A stretch of DNA of 43,154 nt from Polyangium sp. 6x1 (GTDB lineage: Bacteria > Myxococcota_A > Polyangia > Polyangiales > Polyangiaceae), in contig NZ_JARZHH010000085.1 of assembly GCF_029946515.1 (NCBI RefSeq), positions 1 through 43,154 on the forward strand, in the 5' to 3' direction. Numbering within the stretch: position 1 is the stretch's first letter; each line of letters starts with the position of its first letter. Made by a program: the position numbers and the translations under genes. The notes below the pieces were generated by a model. It made no database searches. It was not told where the DNA came from and saw nothing but the letters and a program-made list of their open reading frames with translations. Of the stretch, positions 33,028 through 41,350 are shown in pieces.

Positions 33028-34275
33028 ATGGCAAAAACGGCGGACGTCGCCGCGCGGGGGCTGCTCGGGATCACGGCATTCTGTCACGCCGCGGGAGGTT
33101 TTGCGTATGCGCTCTCGCAGCCGCGGGGATTTTCCGTCGCATCGGCGGCCTTTTTCGAGCACGAGCTCCTCGGGCCGCTCGTCGTCGTGGTCGCGACCGT
33201 CCTCGGCTTCGCGCTCGTCACGCGCCGGGAAAAGCTCGTCGCCGCGGTGACGGGCGCGTTCGCGGGGTTCTGGTTCGTCGTGGCGGGCTACGGTCTGTTT
33301 ACAGGCACAACCTCGTATGCGCGGCTCCTCGTGCTCCCTTTTGCAGGGGCGTTCCTGCTCGCCGCCCTCGCCCATCGAATGCACCGGCGCCTCGTCGTGG
33401 TCGTGCTCCCTGCCCTCGCGGGCGCGCTCTCGGGCGCCGGGTTCTGGGCCTCGGTGATGGCCCCGAGGGCGTCGACGTTTCCTTCGAACCATGCGCCGAA
33501 GACGGGCACGATCCCCGAAGCGGAGCCGGCGCTTCACAAAGGCGGGCTCCGCGTGCGTGTCGAGGGGACGTCGGTCGTCGTCGACGCGGGGATTCATCGG
33601 GCGCAGATCGTGCCCTCGTTCGATTACGACGCCGTGGCGGACGGCTGCGGGCTGACCGTGCTCGACCATCGCTCGGCGAGGCTGCCCCCCTTCCGCGCCG
33701 GCCGCGACGGCGATCGGATCGTATTCGCCGCGGAGGACGCCGATTTCGAGGCGTTTGGCATGGTCGAAATCCAGGGCGCGTCCACCGTGCGGATCGACGT
33801 CTCCACGACCGTGCGGCGCGAGCTCTGCGCGCACCTCGGGTCGGTGGTGGCCGTGCGGCTGTCACGGCTGCGAGGATCCGGCGACTTCATGCAGGGAGAG
33901 GAGGCCTCGATCAACGGGTTTTCCTGGCCCTCGGGAGACACGGGGGAGCCTTCGTTTTTCGTCGCGTTCCGGGGCGGCGAGCTCGGCTTTCATCGGGCGA
34001 CACGCGACGAAAAAGGGCCGTTCACGACGCTCGGCACGATCGACGAGCCCGTGATCACGACCCGCGGCCTCCGGCTCCGCGTGCCGTCATGGAAGGATCA
34101 AGCCTCGCGCGAGCCCTCCCCCACGGCCGGCTGGGGCATTTCGCAAGGGGCGATCGAGCATTACGGCGCGTGGTTCTTCTGGCACATCGCCGCGACCTCG
34201 ATCGGCCGCGGATGGCATACGGTGCGGACGGCGCCCGGCACGTACGAGACGACGATCCTCGTCGACGCGCTCTGA
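33028..34275 (+). CDS. Four-helix membrane protein with large C-terminal domain
   Basis: The 415-residue protein has four predicted membrane helices in the first 150 residues (about 12-32, 48-66, 73-93, 97-112, and a further one near 120-145). A soluble domain of about 265 residues rich in beta strands follows (LRVRVEGTSVVVDAGIHRAQIVPSF, WHTVRTAPGTYETTILVDAL). One Cys pair is possible. No known domain was recognised. It is divergent from the large lipoprotein, with 86 bases between starts. The ATG at 33028 is preferred over GTG 33019. Function unknown. Confidence 0.7.
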   Translation: MAKTADVAARGLLGITAFCHAAGGFAYALSQPRGFSVASAAFFEHELLGPLVVVVATVLGFALVTRREKLVAAVTGAFAGFWFVVAGYGLFTGTTSYARLLVLPFAGAFLLAALAHRMHRRLVVVVLPALAGALSGAGFWASVMAPRASTFPSNHAPKTGTIPEAEPALHKGGLRVRVEGTSVVVDAGIHRAQIVPSFDYDAVADGCGLTVLDHRSARLPPFRAGRDGDRIVFAAEDADFEAFGMVEIQGASTVRIDVSTTVRRELCAHLGSVVAVRLSRLRGSGDFMQGEEASINGFSWPSGDTGEPSFFVAFRGGELGFHRATRDEKGPFTTLGTIDEPVITTRGLRLRVPSWKDQASREPSPTAGWGISQGAIEHYGAWFFWHIAATSIGRGWHTVRTAPGTYETTILVDAL

Positions 34276-34313
34276 CGGCTCCCCGATCGCGCGCATTCGC
34301 GGTACAAGGCAGC

Positions 34314-34904
34314 ATGGATCCGCGCCCCGTCACGCTCGAAGGACGTCACGTCCGCCTGGAACCTCTCACGCTCGCGCATGCGCCGGCGCTGCTGTCGGCC
34401 CTCGCGGAGGACGAATCGATCTGGCGGTGGATGTCGATCGAGCCGCCGCTCTCGCTCGAAGCGATGGAAGCGTACATCGCGGACGCGCTGGAGGCGCAGG
34501 CGTCGAGGGCGCAGGTTGCGTTCGCGCAGGTGAGCCTCGCCGACGGGCGCGCGTGCGGCTCGACGCGGTACCTCAACATCAGCCGCAACGATCGGGGCCT
34601 GGAGATCGGCTGGACCTGGATCGGCAAGCGCTGGCAACGCACGGCGATCAACACGGAGGCGAAGTTCCTCCTCTTGCGGCACGCGTTCGATACGCTCGGC
34701 GCGGCGCGGGTGCAGCTCAAGACGGACGCGCGCAACCAGCAATCGCAGGCCGCGATCGAGCGCATCGGCGGCGTGCGCGAGGGCCTCTTGCGCAAGCACC
34801 AGCGGACGCGCGGCGGCACCCTCCGCGATACGGTGATGTTCAGCCTCGTCGAGGACGAGTGGCCCGCCGCGAAGGCGCGGCTCGTCGCGAAGCTCGGCGG
34901 CTGA
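34314..34904 (+). CDS. GNAT family N-acetyltransferase (RimJ/RimL-like)
   Basis: A 196-residue acetyltransferase of the Acetyltransf_3 (RimJ/RimL) type. It shows the opening LEGRHVRLEPLTLAHAPAL, a substrate-side GSTRYLNISRNDRGLEIGWTWIG, acetyl-CoA-binding helices around QRTAINTEAKFLLLRHAFDTLG, and NQQSQAAIERIGGVREGLLRKH, the classical N-x-x-S-x-x-A-I-E-x-x-G signature. Acetylation of an N-terminal or small-molecule amine is likely; the substrate cannot be told. The ATG at 34314 lies 38 bases after the previous stop on the same strand. Confidence 0.88.
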   Translation: MDPRPVTLEGRHVRLEPLTLAHAPALLSALAEDESIWRWMSIEPPLSLEAMEAYIADALEAQASRAQVAFAQVSLADGRACGSTRYLNISRNDRGLEIGWTWIGKRWQRTAINTEAKFLLLRHAFDTLGAARVQLKTDARNQQSQAAIERIGGVREGLLRKHQRTRGGTLRDTVMFSLVEDEWPAAKARLVAKLGG

Positions 34905-34944
34905 TCCGATCGCCACGGCGAGCGGTTTGTCCGGCTCGAAACGC

Positions 34945-35280
34945 ACTTGGGGCCGCCGCGCCGGGGCGCCGCCCCGGGCCCCGCGGGGGCTGTTCGCCCC
35001 TCGACCCGAACCAGGGCAAGCCCTGGACCTCAGGGGGAAGAACTGCGCGATGCGCAGTTCTTCCCACAGGCCGCCGCTGGTGCCACGTCGCCCGTTGAAC
35101 CGTCAGCGCGGCTGTCTTGGTTGGCAGGGTCGGTTGCGGTCTTGACCTGGCACGTTCGATGAACTGCGCATCGCGCAGTTCATCGACCCCGAGTCCAGCG
35201 CTTGCGCTGGTCCGGGTCCCGGGGCGGACAGCCCCGGGTGGGGCCTGGGGCAACGCCCCAGCGAAGCGCTTCCCGGATGA
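34945..35280. repeat. Dispersed hairpin repeat, complete two-arm copy (inverted orientation)
   Basis: This fills the 383-base gap between the convergent GNAT and AhpD-like genes. The arm GGGAAGAACTGCGC with its partner around loop GAT is at 35035-35065. A spacer of about 90 bases follows, with CCTGT at one end and, read inverted, the conserved GTCAAGACC and CCTGCCAACCAAGAC. The arm TCGATGAACTGCGC with its partner around loop ATC is at 35156-35186. GAT and ATC are reverse complements. Outer hairpins of GGGGC/GCCCC type flank both arms. It is the same element as at 25500 and 42600 but inverted. Confidence 0.8.
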
Positions 35281-35287
35281 GACTCCG

Positions 35288-36316
35288 TCAGCCCGAGGTC
35301 GCGAGCGCCGCGAGGCCGTGGTGCATGCGGGAAAACGTGTTCTGGTGCGCGACGAGCGTGATCGCCGCGAGGATCGCGGGATCGTCGAGGCCGTGGGCCC
35401 GCAGCGTCGCGGCGTCGGCGGCGCCGACGGCCCACGGCGTGCGGGTGAGCTTCGTCGCGTAGGCTGCGAGCGCTTGCTCGCGGGGATCCCGCGGGCTCGC
35501 GTCCTCGTGGCGGGCGACGGCGCCGGCATCGCAGAGCTCGGCGGCGGCGGCGCGGGCGAGGATCCGACGCTCGCGGCGCGAGAGTTGCGCGTCGCGCTCG
35601 AAGTGGTAGGCGTGCCACTCTTCGAGGAGCGGCTGGGCAAACGCGCGACGTGGAAACACGGGGACGCGTGATCCGTCGACGGCTGGATTCCAGTCGCTCG
35701 GCGGAGGCCGCGGGAGAGGTTCTCGCGTCGGATCGATCGAGAGGCGCGGCAGCGGCGAGTCGTAATCGAACTCGATGCCGGTGCCGTCTGCGACGCGCGT
35801 GTAGTAGTTGAAGAACGACGCGACGCAGATCGCTTGCTCGACGCCGTCCTCGGACACGCCGACGGCGCGGAGGCGGTCGAGATCCGCGGCGTCGATGGAC
35901 CACGGCGCTTCGGTCATGACGACCGCGAAGCCGGAGAGGGCGCGATCCCGCGGGGAAGCGCGCTGCATGTCGGTCCCCGTCACGACGTCCGTGGCGAGGG
36001 CCTCATCCCGAGAAGCGACACGCAGAAACTCTGCGTGAGCGGTCGTTCAGTAAAAGCACTGGTTCGTGCGCGACGCGGCTGCGGCGATGAGCTCGCGCTC
36101 GGCCCACGAGAGCCCGTCGCCGCGGTGGAACGTGCCGGTCGCGGTGAACGTGATCCGGAGCAGCTCGGGATCGAGGCTGTGCGCGCGCTGGATGCCGGCC
36201 GGGCCGCCGTGCGGGGCGCGATAGGCCGCGGGGATGGGGCGGGACATCATGGCGTCGTAGACGGCGCGGAGGGGGGCGTCCGCTTCGTGGTGCTCGACGA
36301 TCCGGATGTGGGGCAT
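35288..36316 (-). CDS. AhpD-like two-domain peroxidase-related selenoprotein (in-frame UGA at 36047-36049)
   Basis: Two open frames, 36316-36047 and 35983-35288, are in the same phase and join into one 342-residue carboxymuconolactone decarboxylase/AhpD-family protein if UGA codon 90 is read as selenocysteine. The first part ends LIAAAASRTNQCFY, and the sequence after UGA continues TTAHAEFLRVASRDEAL with no other stop. Reading Sec gives E75-x11-C87-x2-U90-x3-H94, the exact spacing of the AhpD catalytic E118-C130-C133-H137. A SECIS-like hairpin begins nine bases after UGA. The second AhpD-like half (about 235-342) lacks a CxxC. Thiol-dependent peroxide reduction is inferred. A nonsense mutation or two separate peptides are the alternatives. 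Confidence 0.75.
36019..36037 (-). promoter_or_regulatory. SECIS-like hairpin inside the AhpD-like gene
   Basis: In the transcript, CACGCAGA and UCUGCGUG form a perfect 8-bp stem with a GUU loop. The stem starts nine bases after the UGA, and the loop lies 17 bases after it. Bacterial SECIS elements lie directly downstream of UGA with a loop about 16-37 bases away and a G among the first two loop bases; this one meets both rules. It is coding sequence (HAEFLRV). Confidence 0.7.
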
Positions 36317-36661
36317 GCAAGGAGGCTATCACGGTTCGGGCGGCCGAGTGAAATCCGGACGTGCAGGCGAAAACGCAAAAGTGAGCGTCCGGAGATTGGC
36401 GCGCCGTGGGGGCAAACCCGGCAAGGCGCGGTGATTATCGAGGCCCCGGCGGGGCGAAAGGGCGCGTGATATCGGCGTGCTGCACGCGGAACGTGCCACG
36501 CCGAACGGGGCGGAAGGGATGGCGAGCTTGGCGTGAAGAACCGATAACCGTTCGTGCCCCTCGATGAACGAGCACGAAGGACACCATCCGGGATGGTGAC
36601 GGACCGGGGGGTTCGTGTAAGCTGCGGGCACTTCGTTCCTCGGAAAGGACCTCTACGGGCG
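36317..36661. promoter_or_regulatory. Intergenic region with three dyads upstream of the TIGR02265 gene
   Basis: This is divergent promoter space of the AhpD-like and TIGR02265 genes. No gene is supported. Three inverted repeats are visible: CCGGACG/CGTCCGG around 36355-36393, TTCGTGC (36551-36557) with GCACGAA (36572-36578), and a perfect 17-bp palindrome CACCATCCGGGATGGTG at 36582-36598. The last two lie about 65-110 bases upstream of the TIGR02265 start, where an operator would be expected. Confidence 0.4.
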
Positions 36662-37246
36662 ATGGACTCCAAGGAGATGCTTGACAAACGGATCGCGCTG
36701 GCCACGAGCACCGACAACATGCTCGGGATGGTGCTCGACGGCGCGCTGAACCACCTCGGGCAGGCCTACGGGCCCGCGAAGGTGAGTGCCATCCGCACGC
36801 AGGTGATGGGGGACAAGACCATCCGCTCGTTCTTCTGGTACCCCGTGAGCTCGCTGCTCAAGGTCGCGCGCCGCCTCGTCGACGAGCCGAGCCTCGGCTT
36901 GAGCTGCGACGAGATCATGCGCGGGTGTGGCGAGCACGCCTTCAGCTCCCTGCTCGAGTCCCCCGTCGGCAAGATGCTGGCCCGGTTCGGCCAGGGCAAC
37001 CCCCAGGCCCTCGTCGCCAACGGCCCCTACGCCTATACGCTGGCCGTGAGCTTCGGCGAACGCGAGTACAACAAAACGGGCGAACGCTCGGCCGACGTGG
37101 TCTTCACGCGTGACCTGTTCGGCCCCACGTTCACCGTCGCGGTCTACAAGGTCGCCTACAAGCTCGTGAGCAACGTCGACGCCGCCGTCTCCGCCACGGT
37201 CACCAACGACGCCGGGACCGACTTCATCGTCCACTCACGCTGGTGA
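36662..37246 (+). CDS. TIGR02265 (DUF2378) family protein
   Basis: The 194-residue cytoplasmic protein matches the Myxococcus-expanded TIGR02265 family. Its pattern includes YPVSSLLKVARRLVDEPSLGL and HAFSSLLESPVGKMLARFGQGNPQALVANGPYAYTLAVSFGERE, ending in beta strands. The family has many paralogues in fruiting myxobacteria and no known function; it is a strong taxonomic marker. The ATG at 36662 begins MDSKEMLDKR. Its last 12 bases overlap the convergent methyltransferase gene. Confidence 0.85.
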   Translation: MDSKEMLDKRIALATSTDNMLGMVLDGALNHLGQAYGPAKVSAIRTQVMGDKTIRSFFWYPVSSLLKVARRLVDEPSLGLSCDEIMRGCGEHAFSSLLESPVGKMLARFGQGNPQALVANGPYAYTLAVSFGEREYNKTGERSADVVFTRDLFGPTFTVAVYKVAYKLVSNVDAAVSATVTNDAGTDFIVHSRW

Positions 37247-38338
37247 ACCGAAGGCCGGCCGCGCCCCTCGCTTGCGCGCGAGCAGCAGGTGGAGGCAGCC
37301 GGTCGGGTCCGTCCAGACCTCCGCCTCCTCGACGTTCGGCAGTCCTACGGCGAGCCCCAGCATGTCGGGCTCGTCCCTGTAGATGAGATACCAGTCCATG
37401 GCCGCCTCGATGAAGCGGCGCATGGGGTTGTGGCCGTTGAAGTTGCCGATCGCCAGGAGCCCGCCCGGCGCGAGGTTGAGCCAGAGGCGCGCCGTCAACG
37501 CCGTCGCGAATCGTGGCGACAGGTAGTCGTACAATCCGATCGAATAAATGAAGTCCTGGTCGCCTGGGACCAGGCTGGTCTTGCCGCGGATGAGCGTGAA
37601 GACGGAGCCGGACCAGGTGCGCACGCGGGCGGGATCCATCCGGCGCCCGAGCGAGGTGGTCGCGGCGAACAGGGCGCCCTGGTCCTGATCGAGGAGCGTG
37701 ACTTCCTGGAACGGGTTCGTGGGCACCACGTCGGCGAGCTCCGACGCGGACCCCGAGGCGACGTTCATGACGTGCCGGGCCCCGCTGGTCCACTCGTCGC
37801 GCAGGAGCGTCTCGAGCTTCGCTCGGCGGTTGCGGACCGCCACGAAACCGGGCTCTTCGAGCACCCATCGGTCCATCCAGCGCCCGAGGGTCGTCTCGCC
37901 CTTGGGGCGATTCCGATAGACGTCCTCCATCATCAAGAAGTCGCCGGCGTAGCCCCGGGGTTTGGCGAAGCAGCGGTGGATGATGGGGCTCTGCCAGAAA
38001 TACTCGCCGAGGACCTCCTGGAAGCGGCGCTGGGCCGGAGAGTTGCGCAAGAGGCCCATGGGGCCGAGAGCGTCGCTCGCCGCCCAGATGCCGCGCAGCA
38101 TTTCCCCGAGCCGGGCGCTGTCCTCCGGCGACGGGGGCAACGCGCACCGGGGGGACGCCTCGAGGTCCCTGCACCAGGTGGCGAGCTCGGCGAGGCGCCG
38201 CTCGCATTCCGGTGAGACCGGAGGCCCGGAGACCTCGTCTTCCAACGGCTCACGCGACCGTCGGGCGGCCGGCGGCTCCACCGACGCCGTCTCCTCGGGC
38301 CCTTTCGTGATGCTCTCCCTGGCTAGCTGCTGGGCCAT
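37235..38338 (-). CDS. SAM-dependent methyltransferase, PhcB-like
   Basis: The 367-residue protein has a low-complexity N-terminal 60 residues, a helical region with GYAGDFLMMEDVYRN, and a Rossmann methyltransferase domain from about 175. SAM-binding motif I is VMNVASGSASELADVV, motif II is TLLDQDQGALFAA, and a later segment is LWLNLAPGGLLAIGNF. The RGYAGDF segment and overall layout resemble proteins annotated as 3-hydroxy fatty-acid methyl ester (extracellular factor) synthases such as Ralstonia PhcB. Methylation of a lipid-type signal is therefore possible, but the substrate is not shown. ATG at 38338; the open frame continues upstream without supporting homology. Overlaps the TIGR02265 gene by 12 bases. 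Confidence 0.75.
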   Translation of the reverse strand: MAQQLARESITKGPEETASVEPPAARRSREPLEDEVSGPPVSPECERRLAELATWCRDLEASPRCALPPSPEDSARLGEMLRGIWAASDALGPMGLLRNSPAQRRFQEVLGEYFWQSPIIHRCFAKPRGYAGDFLMMEDVYRNRPKGETTLGRWMDRWVLEEPGFVAVRNRRAKLETLLRDEWTSGARHVMNVASGSASELADVVPTNPFQEVTLLDQDQGALFAATTSLGRRMDPARVRTWSGSVFTLIRGKTSLVPGDQDFIYSIGLYDYLSPRFATALTARLWLNLAPGGLLAIGNFNGHNPMRRFIEAAMDWYLIYRDEPDMLGLAVGLPNVEEAEVWTDPTGCLHLLLARKRGARPAFGSPA

Positions 38339-38591
38339 GGCCGGGCTCCTGTCTTCATCTTGCACGAACCGCCCGAGAGCATCGCCGAAAAACCCCCTCG
38401 CTGACAACCCTTCAGCACGCCGCGGTGCGAAACGCGTGAGGGGGTGAGTTCGACCACGAGGACCTCCAGGTGTACCCGTGCGCGGGACGGACGCAGGTTT
38501 GGCTCGTGGAACCAATCCCCCGAGGGGGGGCCTCTCTCCCGGTGACACGCAAACCTTGCCGTGTAGAATGGCCACGAAGAAGGGGGAGCCC

Positions 38592-39359
38592 ATGACGGCG
38601 AAGAGCTCGTATGCACCCGGCCAGTTCTGCTGGACGGACCTGATGACCACGGATCCCGCGGCCGCGAAGGCGTTCTACACGGCGCTGTTCGGCTGGAGCG
38701 CCGCGGAGAGCCCCTACCCCGGCGGCGTGTACACGATGTTCCGAATGCGCGACCACGACGTGGCGGGGCTCGGCGGGCAACCGCCCGAGGAGGCGTCGCG
38801 CGGGATCCCGCCGCACTGGAACGTGTACGTCTCGGTGGACGACGCCGACGCCGTCGCCGCCAAGGCCACGTCGCTCGGGGCGACCGTCCTCGCGCCGGCG
38901 TTCGAAGTGATGGATTCGGGGCGCATGGCGATCCTCGCGGATCCCACGGGCGCGGTGTTTTTCCTCTGGCAACCGCAGAAACACATCGGCGCGACCTTGT
39001 GGGGCGAGCCGGGCGCGCCTTGCTGGTTCGAGCTCCAGACCACCGATCCGGAGAAAGCAAAAGCGTTTTATTCGGCGCTCTTCGGCTGGTCGACCGGCGG
39101 CGACGCGACGTACGGAGAGTGGATCGTGGGCGGCGAGCACGTGGGCGGGGTCTTGAAGATCGACCCGAGCTGGGGCCCGGTGCCGCCGAACTGGAGCGCA
39201 TATTTCGCGGTCGAGAATGCGGACGACGCGGTGGCGAAGGCGCGTGGTCTCGGCGCGAAGGTGTACATGCCGCCGAAGGAGATCGGCACGGGGCGGTTCG
39301 CGGTGCTCGCGGACCCGCAGGGCGCGGTGTTCTCGATTTACGAAGAAAAACGCCGCTGA
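38592..39359 (+). CDS. Two-domain VOC (glyoxalase/bleomycin resistance) family protein
   Basis: The 255-residue protein is made of two tandem VOC modules, each with a beta-alpha-beta-beta-beta unit. Module 1 starts PGQFCWTDLMTTDPAAAKAFYTALFGW and module 2 APCWFELQTTDPEKAKAFYSALFGW. Both end with an ILADPTGAVFFLWQ or VLADPQGAVFSIYE strand. This is the arrangement of small actinobacterial and myxobacterial hydroxylase-like VOC proteins. The substrate is unknown; binding of a small metabolite or metal is expected. The ATG at 38592 has GGGGGAG a few bases upstream; ATG 38568 is possible. It is divergent from the methyltransferase. Confidence 0.85.
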   Translation: MTAKSSYAPGQFCWTDLMTTDPAAAKAFYTALFGWSAAESPYPGGVYTMFRMRDHDVAGLGGQPPEEASRGIPPHWNVYVSVDDADAVAAKATSLGATVLAPAFEVMDSGRMAILADPTGAVFFLWQPQKHIGATLWGEPGAPCWFELQTTDPEKAKAFYSALFGWSTGGDATYGEWIVGGEHVGGVLKIDPSWGPVPPNWSAYFAVENADDAVAKARGLGAKVYMPPKEIGTGRFAVLADPQGAVFSIYEEKRR

Positions 39360-39387
39360 CCCGCCCCGCGCGATCGCCGGACCGACG

Positions 39388-39927
39388 TCACTCCGCGGGC
39401 AAGTTCCGGAGGAGCTCCTCGGCTGCCTTCAGGTGTTCCCGCAGAAGCGGCAGGTTCTTCTCCGCGAAGGCCTGGACGTCCCGGTCCTTCGAGAGAAGCG
39501 CCTGCGACAGGTTCTCCACGTCGAACCGGTGCGACTCGATGACCGTGTGCAGGTAAACCCTGTCGAATTGATTTCCCCGGAGGCTCGAGAGCCGCTGGAA
39601 GAGGTGATCGATCAGCGGCTCGAACGCCGTCTGCCTCTCGACGCGGAATTTCACCGCGAGCGCCTCGATCCCCTCGGTCACGTTGACGTGCTCGGCGATC
39701 TCCTGCAGCGCGAACGCTTGGACCTTGGAGTTTTGCGCGCGCTGCACGGCGAGCCGCGCGGCCTTCACCGCCCATAGATTGCTCTTCGCAGCCTCCAGCA
39801 CGATCTTCGCGTCGCCGCTCACGGCCGAAAGCTCGGACGTCGCTTCCTCGTCCAATGTTTCCGCCAGGGCCACGGACGACATCCCCATCATCGCGAGCGC
39901 GGCCACCATGAATACCTTTTTCATCAT
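39388..39927 (-). CDS. Secreted DUF4142 family protein
   Basis: A 179-residue protein with a signal peptide (MMKKVFMVAALAMMGMSSVALA). The mature helical domain matches the DUF4142 ferritin-like four-helix bundle: AKSNLWAVKAARLAVQRAQNSKVQAFALQEIAEHVNVTEG, FDRVYLHTVIESHRFDVENL, FAEKNLPLLREHLKAAEEL. The His in the VIESH and REHL helices are the conserved ones. The family is periplasmic and of unclear function. The start is ATG 39927 or 39924, after GGGGAGGGAATG. Divergent from the Cys-rich gene at 40089. Confidence 0.85.
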   Translation of the reverse strand: MMKKVFMVAALAMMGMSSVALAETLDEEATSELSAVSGDAKIVLEAAKSNLWAVKAARLAVQRAQNSKVQAFALQEIAEHVNVTEGIEALAVKFRVERQTAFEPLIDHLFQRLSSLRGNQFDRVYLHTVIESHRFDVENLSQALLSKDRDVQAFAEKNLPLLREHLKAAEELLRNLPAE

Positions 39928-40088
39928 GACATTCCCTCCCCCGTTGGGTGGAAGCCACTTCGGCTGTCCTGGCTGAAACCTGCGACACAGGAGGCTTCGC
40001 CGGGAGTGCCGGAGGGGCGTGTGGAACCCATCCGCGCAGCGTTCCGGGCATGTTGCCTGCAATCGGGACGGCGGATCGGAGGAACGTC

Positions 40089-40673
40089 ATGAAGAAGCTC
40101 GTGGGCGCCGCCGTGGCGGCGGCATGGACGGCAGTTTCCGCGATCGGGATCGCGCAGCCCTTCGAGACGTGCGTGGATGCGCGCAACTACGGCCAGAACA
40201 TCAGCGAGGTGGCGGTGGGGCAGGTCATGGCGCGCGTGAACTGCAATGCCTCCATGCTCCCGGAGGCGGAGAGCTCCCTCGTCGCGGCCCTGCAGAACCT
40301 CGTCGCGACCTGGACCGGGAACGCGGACCTGAAGCGCTGTTATTACGAGGGAATCTACGAAAACGCTGTCGAGAGGCTCCAGCGTGATTACGCGCGCTGC
40401 AGCGACCCGGCTTTTCATGCGCCCTCGCTGGAGACGATCTCCCGGATCGCCGTCGCGACCTTCGTCGCCATGATTGATACCGGCAGGGGCCTCGTCACCA
40501 CGACCAACACGAAAGCGGTCTTCGACATCGACTACGGCTTCCTCGGGGTGATCGATCCGCGCGTGTGCCGGCAGGGGGTCGAGGCCGCAGAGCGCGAGGT
40601 GCTCGGGATGGAAGCACCGGTGTACACGCGGTTCCTGAACATCATCGAGGCGCAGATCTGCGAGGACCGCTGA
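40089..40673 (+). CDS. Secreted protein of unknown function, first of the Cys-rich cluster
   Basis: The 194-residue exported protein has a signal peptide (residues 1-22, AIGIAQ). The mature part is helical with six Cys (ETCVDARNYG, VNCNAS, LKRCYYEG, ARCSDP, PRVCRQG, QICEDR), probably three disulphides. It does not align convincingly with the three downstream paralogues but has similar size, export and Cys count. It lies 48 bases upstream of the first paralogue on the same strand, so it probably belongs to the same operon. Confidence 0.7.
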   Translation: MKKLVGAAVAAAWTAVSAIGIAQPFETCVDARNYGQNISEVAVGQVMARVNCNASMLPEAESSLVAALQNLVATWTGNADLKRCYYEGIYENAVERLQRDYARCSDPAFHAPSLETISRIAVATFVAMIDTGRGLVTTTNTKAVFDIDYGFLGVIDPRVCRQGVEAAEREVLGMEAPVYTRFLNIIEAQICEDR

Positions 40674-40721
40674 CGGCGGGCGCGCTTTTTTTTCGGAGGA
40701 CGAGCGAAAGAGGGGGAAAAC

Positions 40722-41324
40722 ATGAAGCTGAACACCGTATCGCTGGGCGTGTTTCTGGTCGGGCTCTGCTTCGCGGGCGAGGCGCTCGCGGTGATGCCGC
40801 CGCCGCGCTGCTCGCAGCCGCGGGACCGGCGGGCCTTCGACGCAGGGGTGATGTCCGGCGCGAGCCTCGTGGAGTCGGCGTGGAACTCGGTGAACGATTG
40901 TGATCAGATCGAGCGGTTCGCCGATCTCGTGATTCGCAACCTGGACAGCATCGATATCCCGCGAGAATCGAGCAATTACGTCCTCTGCCGCGTGGCCGGG
41001 ATCGTGCAGGGCGCCGAGGAGGTGGTCGATCACACCTGGAATCGCTGCGACTGGGAGTGCCGGAAGGAAGGCGAGCTCATGGCGCGGATCGGCGGAAAGC
41101 TGTATTGCGATCTCTCGATCAGCCTCGGGGGCCTCGGCCTCGCGTCGGACATCATCCGGCTGCCCGTGCGGACGTGCGGGCTGGCCTTCCAGATCGGGTG
41201 CGACGCCGAGTTCATCGGGTACACGCAGAATTATCCCATGTGCGGAGCGTTCACGAGGGACCCGTTCACGCCGGTATGGAACCAGACGCGGAACAACCAG
41301 TGCGTCTACAACCCCGCCCCATGA
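40722..41324 (+). CDS. Secreted Cys-rich protein, paralogue A
   Basis: A 200-residue exported protein (signal peptide 1-23, EALA). It defines a family with the two following genes: an R-x-F-D-x-G-x-x-x-G-x-S-L-V-x-x-A-W-N-S-V segment (RRAFDAGVMSGASLVESAWN), YVLCRVAGIVQGAEEVVDHTW, a block GKLYCDLSISLGG, and a C-terminal TQNYPMCGAFTR with a final CVY. About ten conserved Cys point to a compact disulphide-bonded domain. Function unknown. The strong AGGGGG ribosome site and short gaps support an operon. Confidence 0.75.
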   Translation: MKLNTVSLGVFLVGLCFAGEALAVMPPPRCSQPRDRRAFDAGVMSGASLVESAWNSVNDCDQIERFADLVIRNLDSIDIPRESSNYVLCRVAGIVQGAEEVVDHTWNRCDWECRKEGELMARIGGKLYCDLSISLGGLGLASDIIRLPVRTCGLAFQIGCDAEFIGYTQNYPMCGAFTRDPFTPVWNQTRNNQCVYNPAP

Positions 41325-41350
41325 ATATGGCAGGGAGGAGGAGGTTTCCG

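Noticed and set aside
36047-36316. A separate 89-residue truncated AhpD protein, or a pseudogene with a nonsense codon
   Set aside because: The frame continues without other damage, the stop is UGA exactly at the catalytic Cys, and a SECIS-like stem follows. Still the main alternative.
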